Source of the DNA: Paenibacillus whitsoniae | GTDB taxonomy: Bacteria > Bacillota > Bacilli > Paenibacillales > NBRC-103111 | Length of the DNA stretch: 64,000 nucleotides | Direction: 5' to 3' | Assembly (NCBI RefSeq): GCF_003955665.1 | Contig: NZ_RXHU01000056.1 | Coordinates: 60,322-124,321, forward strand | The notes under the pieces: generated by a model | The model's input: only the letters and a program-made list of their open reading frames with translations | What the model was told of the DNA's origin: nothing | Database searches by the model: none | Position numbers and translations under genes: made by a program | In this document: positions 9,022-18,209 of the stretch, in pieces | Position numbering within the stretch: position 1 is the first letter of the stretch | Layout of the letters: every line of letters begins with the position of its first letter

Positions 9022-10142
9022 AGCAATACCTCCTCCAGATCATAAATTGTATTGAATTTGCCTGAGAAAACCGAAATAAAATTAGGTTGTTGGGATGACT
9101 GTCTAATGACGGTTGGCCTTGAGTCATCTATTTCTGCGGTACTTAGTATAGTTTTAACAGCATATAACGATGATTCATGTTGCACTGAAATATCAGATTT
9201 TAGATACTTCTTAGCAATCTGGCTCATTCTGCTCCATGACGAATCTGGCCTAAACTGGCAAGTATTACAATTTCTCAACATATGCTCATTGCAATCTCTC
9301 CTATGTGTTTGGCAGGAAAACTTAGGAAATGGATTATTGCTTGTTTCATGAGGAGTATCGCTAACTGACGTGAGAGAATGATATCCCGAATATCCGAATG
9401 GCATTAATGAGAAAAAGGGACCATCCATCACCGTTATCCCTGTATTCGAAAGATTACTCGACACTTTAGTGAGTATGACTTCACAAAGCTCATATTTGGT
9501 TTGAAATAAAGAATAACCGAACAAATTCAGCAATTGATTTATACTCGCATATGTTGCATTTAAGACATTAGACGTCTGAAGTTCCGCACCATTACTTAAC
9601 TTTAATTTGAAGTTCTCTTCATCTATTTCGACTTTTTCAATTTGACCATTGAAGATCATATTAACATTCAAAAAACCCTTTAGTTCCTCAGTGAGGGACT
9701 CTCTAATTTTGTTAGCATCATAGGTATACTCATCAGTCTCAAATGCAGCCTCGACCGTTCCCTGATTAAAATATTTTGAACTATTAATTTCTTCAGCAGG
9801 AATTGATACATAATCACAAAATTTCTTGAATTGCTCAGCGTTAGTTAGTGAATCATATAGAGCAATGGCATACACCTTTTTAAACTGGGTATTAACTGCA
9901 TAGTTAAAATCGCGATTAAATCTTTCATAAAAATGAGCAGATTTTTCTGCAGTAGAAACGCTGCGTGGATAATGATATCCATTATGCACACGTGCTTGAT
10001 TGATAAAGCTTGCCCGTTGTAATGGCTTGTCGTCAACTTCAATTAACGCAATTTTTCTATTGCTTTTGGCCAATATTTTGGCTGCATACATACCATATAT
10101 TCCGGCACCAAATATTACATAATCGTAGTTTTCAACAGTCAT
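9018..10142 (-). CDS. FAD-dependent oxidoreductase (DAO-like) with a cysteine cluster
   Basis: 374 residues. YVIFGAGIYGMYAAKIL (GxGxxG at about residues 12-17), IALIEVDD and QARVHNGYHYPRS are typical of the D-amino-acid-oxidase-like FAD fold; TKYELCEVIL and VMDGPFFSLMP lie in the substrate half. Around residues 277-296 is a C-x6-C-x7-C-x2-C cluster with nearby His, which could bind zinc or an iron-sulfur cluster; this is not a standard DAO feature. AGAGG lies six bases before the ATG. It is coupled to the GtrB-like gene by a four-base overlap, suggesting that it acts on a sugar or lipid-linked sugar. Substrate unknown. Confidence 0.75.
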   Translation of the reverse strand: MTVENYDYVIFGAGIYGMYAAKILAKSNRKIALIEVDDKPLQRASFINQARVHNGYHYPRSVSTAEKSAHFYERFNRDFNYAVNTQFKKVYAIALYDSLTNAEQFKKFCDYVSIPAEEINSSKYFNQGTVEAAFETDEYTYDANKIRESLTEELKGFLNVNMIFNGQIEKVEIDEENFKLKLSNGAELQTSNVLNATYASINQLLNLFGYSLFQTKYELCEVILTKVSSNLSNTGITVMDGPFFSLMPFGYSGYHSLTSVSDTPHETSNNPFPKFSCQTHRRDCNEHMLRNCNTCQFRPDSSWSRMSQIAKKYLKSDISVQHESSLYAVKTILSTAEIDDSRPTVIRQSSQQPNFISVFSGKFNTIYDLEEVLL

Positions 10143-10157
10143 TCAGTACCTCTCGTC

Positions 10158-10508
10158 TTATAAAGAAATAATTATTGTTCCTGCAATAAGTAATAGTAGT
10201 CCCAAAATTTTCATTTGAGTCAATGGTTCTTGAAAGAAAATGACAGCAATTAGCACAACTCCTATTGTGGTAAGAGCTTGAGATATTGGAGATATACGAC
10301 TTAGTTCTCCGCGAGACAAAGCAAATATATAAAATAAAAAACTGAAGCCATATAAAATGCCGCCTCCCCAAATCATAGGAGAGGCAATAACTTTGAATAA
10401 CAAGGAAAAATTAAATGAATCAACCCTTATATCTGTGATCCCATTCTTCAACGTAGCTTGCGCTAATAAGTTAAATACTAAAGCAGCTAGTAATATTAAA
10501 AGTGTCAT
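10158..10508 (-). CDS. Small EamA/SMR-like membrane protein (lipid-linked sugar flippase candidate)
   Basis: 116 residues, almost entirely four hydrophobic helices, with the charged FALSRGELSRISPISQAL between helices 2 and 3. This arrangement is like ArnE/ArnF and other single-domain EamA proteins, which flip undecaprenyl-linked sugars. Start ATGA overlaps the stop of the preceding gene; AAAGGA lies upstream. Between a GtrB-like enzyme and a GT-C-like enzyme, a flippase role fits, but this is inference from size, topology and position. Confidence 0.75.
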   Translation of the reverse strand: MTLLILLAALVFNLLAQATLKNGITDIRVDSFNFSLLFKVIASPMIWGGGILYGFSFLFYIFALSRGELSRISPISQALTTIGVVLIAVIFFQEPLTQMKILGLLLLIAGTIIISL

Positions 10509-11245
10509 AAGTTGGTTTCCTTTTTTCTCTTATAACTTTTTTGCATCAACGCTGTGTAAAATAAATAATATATAATTGAAACAGTAAAAAATAAAAATGA
10601 AAGATATATTACTAAAATTATATTGTAATATTTAGCTGGAATAATTCCATGAGTACGTTCTATAAAATATTTTACTGTAAACCTTTCGACTTCTTCCCCT
10701 TCTAAAAAGAATGGGATAAAACCACGACTAATTTCACCATTCCAAATAAATTTAACATCTACTTTAAGATTACTTTGTTGTACTTGATTCATCTCTTCAC
10801 TGTACCATGCTGTTATTGAATTGGTCTCATTAGATTCAATTGAAGTAATAACTATTTTATACCGTGTATCTAATGTATTATTTTGTTTTGAAAATTCAAA
10901 TTTATGATATGAATTATCCGTCCAATCAATGACCGATACAGTTCTGGATTCCACCTCCTCCCAATTATTGTTGTTTTTTTTATATAAGCTATACTTTATG
11001 TGTGAATCATTCTTTCTTTGGTACGTTGCCATAAATAAATTTATACTAGAAAACGAATCAACAGTAGAATTAAACTCCTGTTCAATTCTGCCACCTTTTA
11101 AAAGTGGCCCGAAATTCTTCATAGCCGGAGATTGCTCAAAGCCACTAGTTCTACTATAAGTAGATATCTTCAAATAATTAAAAAATATGACAATCGCAAA
11201 AAAAATCGCACATATTGCTAAAATATTAATAATATTCTTTTTCAA
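10505..11245 (-). CDS. Two-helix membrane protein of unknown function
   Basis: Not recognised. One N-terminal helix (ILAICAIFFAIVIFFNYL) and one near the C-terminus (YNIILVIYLSFLFFTVSIIY) flank about 170 residues predicted outside, rich in beta-type sequence and Asn/Ser/Thr, then a basic cytoplasmic tail. The TTG at 11245 overlaps the upstream TGA stop by four bases, in line with the spacing of the whole operon. An ATG at 11293 would instead overlap the upstream gene by 52 bases. An accessory role with the adjacent GT-C-like transferase is possible. Confidence 0.6.
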   Translation of the reverse strand: MKKNIINILAICAIFFAIVIFFNYLKISTYSRTSGFEQSPAMKNFGPLLKGGRIEQEFNSTVDSFSSINLFMATYQRKNDSHIKYSLYKKNNNNWEEVESRTVSVIDWTDNSYHKFEFSKQNNTLDTRYKIVITSIESNETNSITAWYSEEMNQVQQSNLKVDVKFIWNGEISRGFIPFFLEGEEVERFTVKYFIERTHGIIPAKYYNIILVIYLSFLFFTVSIIYYLFYTALMQKSYKRKKETNL

Positions 11246-12699
11246 GATATCATTACCCCATAGTATCGTTTTAATAAAAGCAACATAGAGCAAATATGAA
11301 GTACCAAAATAGAAAGAACCGAAATAATATAGATAACATTATGATATCTTCTCTTAATTAAACTTTGCAGACCAAAAACTAGCAATACAACTATTGGCAC
11401 AAGGGCTGTAAAAATGTATCTTCCTTGTAGCATAGTGTCAAGACTACTTCTATAATAAACAAACTCCACCATATATAAAAATACAATATTACCCAACCAA
11501 AACAAGCATAGTATAAATACATAATGAATTTTTACTGAGTTTATTTTGTGCTTTAATACAAAATACCTAATGAAACTAATAATTACTCCGATTGAACTCA
11601 ATAGTATAAGAATAAAAATTATCTTATAAATCTTATCATTAGTGAAGGTAATATTGAGCCATCCAAAAGTCGCCCAGACCCATCTAACCCAAATATTATA
11701 AATTCTACCCAATCCTATACTTACTGATGGAAAAATTTCATGAAGATATCCAGTTAGTTTCCCATGCGCATTAAAACCAATTGGTTTAAATCCCATTACT
11801 CCAAAGACAGATTGGTAGTGTTTTTGGCTAAAAACTGCCCACCAACCATATAGGACTACCACAGGTATTAACAATATCCCAACTAAAGAGAAAATTCTCT
11901 TTAGTTCTATTTTTTTCAATAGTAAAAAAAGCAACAATATTGCACCACAGAAAAGCGAGACATAAAGTATCTGAGCTTTTACAAGTAATCCTAGCCCCAT
12001 TAGGACCCCACCTAATAGCACTTTGCTGGTAGTTATCTTTTCCAACTCATCCAAGCATGATAATAACCAACACAATAATAGAACAGAAATACTAATCATT
12101 AATGTGTCATTAGTTACAGAAGCGGAAACCATTGAATACATAGGTTGAAGCAATGTTATTGAGGATATTGTAATCGGGAAAAGAACATTACTGGGAACTA
12201 TTTTTTTTCCTATATAATAAGATCCCCAAACTGTAATAAGACTCAACAAAACTGAAAACAGCCTAACAGAATAAAATCTGTATTCAATTGAAAGATTATC
12301 AAAGAATTTATAAAAGATAGAAGCTAACCAATAGTACAAAGGTGGATACGAAGTTATATAATTACTACCAGTTCCTATTCTACTTAAAGTATTCTTTTCT
12401 TGCTTAGAATCAATCATAAATAAAGCGTTCTTGTTATTAATAATATCCTCAGTCTTAGCAAAATCATAAAATTGTATTAATTCAGGTGAAAAACTATTAT
12501 CAATATTATTTCCTCTTACTGGCAACCCTTTTTGTTCTGCCAAATACTGTACGTAAGAGAAATGCCCCGGTTCATCCGGGGTTTGAAATGGAGGTATAAT
12601 TATGCTCCATAAAATCCCCTTAAGCAGAGCTAATATAAGTATTAATACTAGAGGAATTGGAACTAGTTCTATAAATTTTCGTCTCATGATTTTAATCAT
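11242..12699 (-). CDS. Polytopic GT-C-like glycosyltransferase (DUF2142/GT39 type)
   Basis: About 485 residues with roughly ten membrane helices. The first extracytoplasmic loop has TPDEPGHFSYVQYLAEQKG. The Asp-Glu there corresponds to the catalytic acidic pair of GT-C enzymes that use polyprenyl-phosphate sugars. SNYITSYPPLYYWLA is another common loop motif. The ATG at 12699 follows GAGG by eight bases; an earlier in-frame start at 12735 would overlap the giant fusion gene. It probably transfers a lipid-linked sugar onto the glycan outside the membrane, with the GtrB-like and EamA-like proteins of the same operon. The donor is unknown. Confidence 0.7.
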   Translation of the reverse strand: MIKIMRRKFIELVPIPLVLILILALLKGILWSIIIPPFQTPDEPGHFSYVQYLAEQKGLPVRGNNIDNSFSPELIQFYDFAKTEDIINNKNALFMIDSKQEKNTLSRIGTGSNYITSYPPLYYWLASIFYKFFDNLSIEYRFYSVRLFSVLLSLITVWGSYYIGKKIVPSNVLFPITISSITLLQPMYSMVSASVTNDTLMISISVLLLCWLLSCLDELEKITTSKVLLGGVLMGLGLLVKAQILYVSLFCGAILLLFLLLKKIELKRIFSLVGILLIPVVVLYGWWAVFSQKHYQSVFGVMGFKPIGFNAHGKLTGYLHEIFPSVSIGLGRIYNIWVRWVWATFGWLNITFTNDKIYKIIFILILLSSIGVIISFIRYFVLKHKINSVKIHYVFILCLFWLGNIVFLYMVEFVYYRSSLDTMLQGRYIFTALVPIVVLLVFGLQSLIKRRYHNVIYIISVLSILVLHICSMLLLLKRYYGVMIS

Positions 12700-12712
12700 C
12701 GTAAATTCCTCA

Positions 12713-15700
12713 TTAATTTCTTTGAAATACCTCACTTAATAATTTTTGAAACTCTTTATTCCAATCGGAACGCTCATTAATGATTAATTTAGTTGCTTGG
12801 CTAGTTAACCTCTTACGTTCGTCCAAATTTAGCAATGCATCAATAATCGCTTCAGCAATACACGAAACACTTGCCTCGGCCACCTTACAATTCACTCCAT
12901 CTTGTAACATCCAAGTATTCCATGGATTTTTATTGGCTACCACCAAACAACCTGATGCCATTAACTCAAATGGTAGGTAGGATGGATGTCTGGTCATCAT
13001 CATCGCCAATCCAACATGGCATTGACGATACAAGTCACCAGTAGACTTATACGGCAGCATTCCCAGATGTTCAATTACACCATCAGCCCCGTAAGCCGCG
13101 GCATCCCAGTCAGCCCCTGCACTTACAATTCTTACTTTATCTCCAAAGTAATTTTTCACTTTCTTCAGAGCTGGAATCGCTAACTCAAAACAATTTCGGG
13201 GATTACCTGGTCTTCCATACAGAAATACTAAATACGGCTCCTCTGCTCTCTCATATTGAGGAGGATAGAATACAGAAGTGTCAACGCATGGTGTAAAATG
13301 AAAAGCTTTTCCACCTAACTCCTCATAACTTAATTTTAAGGAGATTGTGTTACAAATAGCTGTATATCCAAATCCATATGTAGCTTCAACCTGTGCACTG
13401 GTTGAGCCTCCCGGGTAGAATAATGGTTCCCAATCTTGTAGAAAATAAAACTTTTTCTTAGTTTTATTATACTTTAATTGTGTATATGCCGTTGTCCATA
13501 ACGTACAAAAAGAAATATCAGAACTTGGAATAGAATTAATTCTATAATCACTGGTTAACCCAATTACTTCACAGTCTTCCAGGCTAGGAAACGCAGCTAA
13601 AATAGCTTCTCTTACGCTCCGAACATCATCTATACCAACAATAACAAATTGATTACGTATTTTCCTATTTAACGTTAAGAATTCAGCAAATCTTAAAATC
13701 GTGTGAATTCCTCCATAAAAAGCCGTTGAAAAAGGAGGGAGAAACCATGTTGCAGTCTCCAGAGTTCCGATATTCTCTGATTGAAGGATAATTTGCTGGT
13801 TTTTCTCTAAATCTTCTTTAGTAAAGTCATATAAGGTAGAAAGGATCATTGCATCTGAAGTATAGCCAGACCAGATAGAATTATCAGCTTTTTTCTCACT
13901 AGAAACCTTTGGAATGAACTTGGATTTCATGTAGCTTGGATTCCAATCCCATACATTCCCATTAAAATATAAGTCATTTACACTATCAGCTAATAACCAT
14001 TTATTCTCAACTGTTGTCCCATTGAACTTTATTCTTAAATAGGGGTCATATAAAATTGTATTTTCTTTTGACACTAAAATTTGAGACTCTAATAACAATT
14101 CCTCCATGGTTTTCTCAAAACCAATATTCTCAATAATGCTTGCGAAGTTTTCTTTGTTAATCATTAACGCAAATACAGAAACTGCCCTATAGTCTCTATA
14201 CCAATTCACGCTACCATAAGTAGTATATGCATGAGTTGGCATACCTTTAAATGGTTCTATAATTTCATTTCGATCGCTAAAAACATACCCTGCATTTAGA
14301 ACCAAGTCATTAGAATCCAAGATCATTCCAGATGCAGCTGCGTAGTTACCTTCTTTTAACCATGCTGCCAATTCCGATGCAACTTCACTTGTGGTTAACA
14401 AAATTCCAGCTTTCAATATTAACACTTGAGCATTTTTAAAACTATTAAATGCTTCTATATAAGATCCTGATTGAATACATATTTCAAAGTTGTCACCATA
14501 TGCATCAAAATGTGCATCCATTTTTTGTTCTTGTAAAATAATTACCCTACTAGGTTTAACTAGCTGAGCTTTAATTGACTCTAACGTTGCAAATATATCC
14601 TTTAAACGGGTTGCCTTGTCCGTGTAAATTAGAACATCATAACTAATCGACGATTTGTTCCAAACCATTCTAAAGGTATGATCTTCGTTTCTCACAAGTG
14701 TTCCGTTTAGTTGATTTCTGTAAACATAATTAGCTAATGCTCTATTTTGAGCTTCAACTACATAAGGCTTTGCTTGCAATCCCGATGCAACAGAAGTTTC
14801 AATAATCCTCCAATGGTACAGAACCTTTGGAACATGAATAATGCGATTAGCTTGTTCGGAAACTCTTAAGAAGATATCCCAATCTTGGGCCCCATCAGTT
14901 GTAGGATCAAACAGGCCAATTGAACTAAAAATATTCCTCCTAATCAAACAAAAATGAGTTGGGTAATTGGCAGAGAGCATTGTTGCCCAAGACCATTTGT
15001 GTTTGAAAAGAGGATTAAGTCGTACTGATCCATTTTCATTTATTTGATCTTTATCTGAATAAAGAAAATCAACTTCTGGATACTCATTAATGGTTTTCAC
15101 CATTTGATAAAGGGCATCTGGCGTGATAATGTCGTCATGATCAAGTAAGGCAATAAAATCGCCACTTGCTAAATTCAAAGCTTGGTTTGTATTTTTGGAT
15201 ATACCACCGTTTTCCTCCAGATATACACACTTTATTCTATCGTTCGTTACCTCTACGTTTTTTATGTATTGTACTAATTCCAAATCTTCTAAATCCGCAA
15301 CAGCTACGCATAATTCCCAATTTTCATAGCTTTGATTAATAACAGAATCGACAGTTTCTTTAAAAATCGACTGTTTTATTTTATATACGGGAAGTAAGAT
15401 GCTAATTAATGGTTTTAAATCAAAGTTACCAGACTCTAGTTTTTGATGGGATAATTCATCATAAGATGGATATTGAGAAGATTCAAGCCAACGTAAATTC
15501 CCCTCATTCCATAAATTAGTCTCAACAACAGCAGATTGCGGGGACTCTTGAATCTGCTGTTTCAAAGATATTTTATTGAATTTACGTCTTTTTACAATTG
15601 CTTTAACGAATTCTCTTCTTCTTGAATGCAGAGGGAGGATATTATCCCTAAGTTTCCAATATTTTTTCAAAACTCTAAATGTTTTACCTGTTTGAATTCT

Positions 15701-16687
15701 TTGAAGTTGATCATTTAGTTGGGCGATTTGAATATTCAATGAATGAATATGATTTCTCAAACTTTGTTCATTTTTATTCAAATCAACAAGCTGATTCTGT
15801 GAATTCTGAATCAGATCCCTATTACTTTCATTTAACATATGGAGTTCATTAATCTGTGTTTTTAATTTTATATTCTCATCCAATAACGCAGTTAATCTTA
15901 CTTTCTCTCCATTCATTTTGGCTAAGTATTCGTTTATTTCTTTTAATTGCGTGAAGAAGAGTTCCTTCGTAGAATCAAAACTTTTATTAAACTCATTTGA
16001 AAGAGACTTCATTTGAGTTACAACTTCTTTGAATTGAGATTTATTTTCAATCCTAAAGTCATCTTGCCGATTACTCAATTCTCTTATTCTTTGTTCACTG
16101 CTTTTTCTATATAAAAGAGCATGTGGTGCAATGTGTTCTGAAGGCCATACTTCCCCGCCTCTTATAAAACCGTATTTTGCAAATAATTCATCCCAATACG
16201 CAGGTGATTGTACATTAATATGTGTAGGCTCATCAAAATCGGAAGGAGAAGATGAGAAGACAATTTGGCTTGTATGCTCGCACATCAGTTTTATAGCTGC
16301 TTCAGCCATCACTGCTGGAACATGCTCTAGAACCTCAATACAAGTAATTAAATCGTAAGCACCATCGTACATTGATGCATCATCAATCGCTCCAGTCCTG
16401 CAATAAGGCTGGATATCTTGTCTGACTTCAGCTATAGCTGTTTCAGAGATATCAAAACCATATGCGTTAACTCCAAGATCTCTTAAACCTTCCACAACAA
16501 AGCCTTTCGCACAACCGACATCAAGAACCCTTATTGGCTTGTAATTATTTTCTATTTGTTTGGAAATGTTCGAGAAGAATTTAATCCAATGACCATTGTA
16601 AGAATCTCTATTATAGGGAATTCCGCCGAAACTCGTATTGTAGTACTCTTCGTTATATAATGATTTGTCGAATTTATCGTTAGACAC
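12713..16687 (-). CDS. Giant methyltransferase / coiled-coil / GT2 / GT4 fusion protein (WsaE/WsaF-like)
   Basis: 1324 residues. Residues ~45-150 are a class I SAM methyltransferase (RVLDVGCAKGFV, LITCIEVLEHVP). Residues ~200-340 are a Leu/Gln/Asn-rich coiled coil. Residues ~425-660 are a GT2 domain (ISILLPVYK, ALLDHDDII, DGAQDWDIFLRV). Residues ~690-960 are poorly recognised and may be a degenerate transferase. Residues ~1000-1324 are a GT4 domain (FYLQDWEPLFYPGGS, FLYGRPGNPRNCFELA, PFELMASGCLVV) resembling rhamnosyltransferase WsaF. The known S-layer glycan enzyme WsaE joins a methyltransferase to rhamnosyltransferases; this protein seems to add a WsaF-like domain. Likely role: elongating and methyl-capping a rhamnan chain. 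GTG start, GAAGG eight bases upstream, overlapping wzt by eight bases. Confidence 0.85.
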   Translation of the reverse strand: MSNDKFDKSLYNEEYYNTSFGGIPYNRDSYNGHWIKFFSNISKQIENNYKPIRVLDVGCAKGFVVEGLRDLGVNAYGFDISETAIAEVRQDIQPYCRTGAIDDASMYDGAYDLITCIEVLEHVPAVMAEAAIKLMCEHTSQIVFSSSPSDFDEPTHINVQSPAYWDELFAKYGFIRGGEVWPSEHIAPHALLYRKSSEQRIRELSNRQDDFRIENKSQFKEVVTQMKSLSNEFNKSFDSTKELFFTQLKEINEYLAKMNGEKVRLTALLDENIKLKTQINELHMLNESNRDLIQNSQNQLVDLNKNEQSLRNHIHSLNIQIAQLNDQLQRIQTGKTFRVLKKYWKLRDNILPLHSRRREFVKAIVKRRKFNKISLKQQIQESPQSAVVETNLWNEGNLRWLESSQYPSYDELSHQKLESGNFDLKPLISILLPVYKIKQSIFKETVDSVINQSYENWELCVAVADLEDLELVQYIKNVEVTNDRIKCVYLEENGGISKNTNQALNLASGDFIALLDHDDIITPDALYQMVKTINEYPEVDFLYSDKDQINENGSVRLNPLFKHKWSWATMLSANYPTHFCLIRRNIFSSIGLFDPTTDGAQDWDIFLRVSEQANRIIHVPKVLYHWRIIETSVASGLQAKPYVVEAQNRALANYVYRNQLNGTLVRNEDHTFRMVWNKSSISYDVLIYTDKATRLKDIFATLESIKAQLVKPSRVIILQEQKMDAHFDAYGDNFEICIQSGSYIEAFNSFKNAQVLILKAGILLTTSEVASELAAWLKEGNYAAASGMILDSNDLVLNAGYVFSDRNEIIEPFKGMPTHAYTTYGSVNWYRDYRAVSVFALMINKENFASIIENIGFEKTMEELLLESQILVSKENTILYDPYLRIKFNGTTVENKWLLADSVNDLYFNGNVWDWNPSYMKSKFIPKVSSEKKADNSIWSGYTSDAMILSTLYDFTKEDLEKNQQIILQSENIGTLETATWFLPPFSTAFYGGIHTILRFAEFLTLNRKIRNQFVIVGIDDVRSVREAILAAFPSLEDCEVIGLTSDYRINSIPSSDISFCTLWTTAYTQLKYNKTKKKFYFLQDWEPLFYPGGSTSAQVEATYGFGYTAICNTISLKLSYEELGGKAFHFTPCVDTSVFYPPQYERAEEPYLVFLYGRPGNPRNCFELAIPALKKVKNYFGDKVRIVSAGADWDAAAYGADGVIEHLGMLPYKSTGDLYRQCHVGLAMMMTRHPSYLPFELMASGCLVVANKNPWNTWMLQDGVNCKVAEASVSCIAEAIIDALLNLDERKRLTSQATKLIINERSDWNKEFQKLLSEVFQRN

Positions 16688-17435
16688 GAATAAGACCTTC
16701 TTTCAATGAATCATAGTATTTTTCGATCATTTCACTAGGAGGGCCAATTTCAATTTTTCCTCTTTTTCGTATAAACATAATGCGGGTGCATAATTCTTCT
16801 GCTATCTTTAAATCATGAGTTACTAATAGTACAGTCTTCTTGCGATCTAGGAAGCTTTTAATTTTTTCAAATGATTTCGTTTGAAAACGTTTGTCACCTA
16901 CGGAAAAAACTTCATCTAGGAGCAAGATATCAGGGTCGATACTCGTCGCTACAGAGAATGCAAGTCTTACTTGCATACCTGAAGAATATCGTTTAATAGG
17001 TACATGTTCATAACCCTCTAGCTCCGCAAATTTAAAGATTTGCGGCATTAACTCTTTCATGCTCTTCCTATCAATACCCAAGATACTCCCATATAATCTG
17101 GCATTTTCCGTCCCTGTCAGATCCGGATGAAATCCTAGCCCAATTTCTAACAAGGCTGCAACAGAACCATGAACATGAACTTGACCAGCATCAGGAGAAA
17201 TAATTCCCGCCATAATTTTAAGTGCCGTACTTTTCCCTGCACCATTTTCTCCGATTAGCCCAAATACTTCGCCTTTCGCTATTTCAAAAGAAATGTCTTT
17301 AAATATTTGTATTTTTGTTGATTGTGACTTTTCCTTTGCTTTAACTGTATCTATAAATAGTTGCTTTAATGATTTCTTTTCTACATTAATTTCATACGTT
17401 TTTGTGACATTTTGCATTGTTATTGCCGATTCCAT
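16680..17435 (-). CDS. wzt: Polysaccharide ABC exporter ATP-binding protein
   Basis: 251-residue ATPase of an ABC-2 polysaccharide/teichoic-acid exporter. Walker A GLIGENGAGKST, signature RYSSGMQVRLAFS and Walker B DILLLDEV are present, with an H-loop His in LLVTHD. It ends soon after the nucleotide-binding domain, so it lacks the C-terminal carbohydrate-binding domain of Wzt proteins that recognise a chain-end modification. It follows wzm by 12 bases (AGGAGC upstream of the ATG) and overlaps the giant fusion gene. Confidence 0.92.
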   Translation of the reverse strand: MESAITMQNVTKTYEINVEKKSLKQLFIDTVKAKEKSQSTKIQIFKDISFEIAKGEVFGLIGENGAGKSTALKIMAGIISPDAGQVHVHGSVAALLEIGLGFHPDLTGTENARLYGSILGIDRKSMKELMPQIFKFAELEGYEHVPIKRYSSGMQVRLAFSVATSIDPDILLLDEVFSVGDKRFQTKSFEKIKSFLDRKKTVLLVTHDLKIAEELCTRIMFIRKRGKIEIGPPSEMIEKYYDSLKEGLIRV

Positions 17436-17447
17436 GATTCTTCGCTC

Positions 17448-18203
17448 CTAAACCAATTCAGAAATTTTCTTATTGTATTTTCTGTAAAGAAATATAGATA
17501 AGAACAAGAACACAAGAATGATGATTATTCCAGAAAGCACATTTGTGTAAATGGGGGTTCCTAGAATAGCTGCTTGATAAAGATTAATAACGAGGGACAT
17601 TGGATTCAACGAAACATAGTATTGAAACTGTTCTGGAATTAAATCAAATTGATAAATGACAGGAGTCAACCAAAACCAAGCCATAATAAACACTTCCAAT
17701 AAATGGGAAGTATCGCTAAAAAATACGTTACTTATAGCCAATATTAACGATAAACTAATCATAAAAATCAATTGCGCTATTAGTGCCACAGGCAGATATA
17801 ACAAACTCAAAGTATACGGAACATTAAAAACTTTCATTGCTCCCAGGATCAGCACAATCATCATTAAAAAGATAACGAAGTTGAAAACCACATTTGACAA
17901 CACTAGAATGTATTTGGGCAATTTTACTTTAGTTAAAAGAGAAGCGTTATTAGTAAATGCTCCAACAGACATTGTTAGCGTAGAGGCAAAAAAATTCCAC
18001 GGAAGAAGCCCTGCCATCAAGAAAATCGAAAAATTCGGGGTATTCGTTTTCATAATCGTTTTAAATACCCAGGTATAAATAATGAGCATAATTAAAGGGT
18101 TAACTAAAGACCACATGAACCCTATAATTGATCCCTTGTATTTCAGCTTCAAATCTCTTTCAACCAAATTAAATACTAAATCCACGTATTTCAAACTGCT
18201 CAT
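17448..18203 (-). CDS. wzm: Polysaccharide ABC exporter permease
   Basis: 251 residues with six predicted helices. The amphipathic N-terminus VERDLKLKYKGSIIGFMWSL and VNPLIMLIIYTWVF are typical of Wzm/TagG-type ABC-2 permeases; AWFWLTPVIYQFDLIP and LNPMSLVINLYQ are also conserved. It exports the undecaprenyl-linked glycan with the adjacent ATPase. It starts seven bases after the GT4 stop, with AGGGAAGG just before the ATG. Confidence 0.93.
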   Translation of the reverse strand: MSSLKYVDLVFNLVERDLKLKYKGSIIGFMWSLVNPLIMLIIYTWVFKTIMKTNTPNFSIFLMAGLLPWNFFASTLTMSVGAFTNNASLLTKVKLPKYILVLSNVVFNFVIFLMMIVLILGAMKVFNVPYTLSLLYLPVALIAQLIFMISLSLILAISNVFFSDTSHLLEVFIMAWFWLTPVIYQFDLIPEQFQYYVSLNPMSLVINLYQAAILGTPIYTNVLSGIIIILVFLFLSIFLYRKYNKKISELV

Positions 18204-18209
18204 CCTTCC

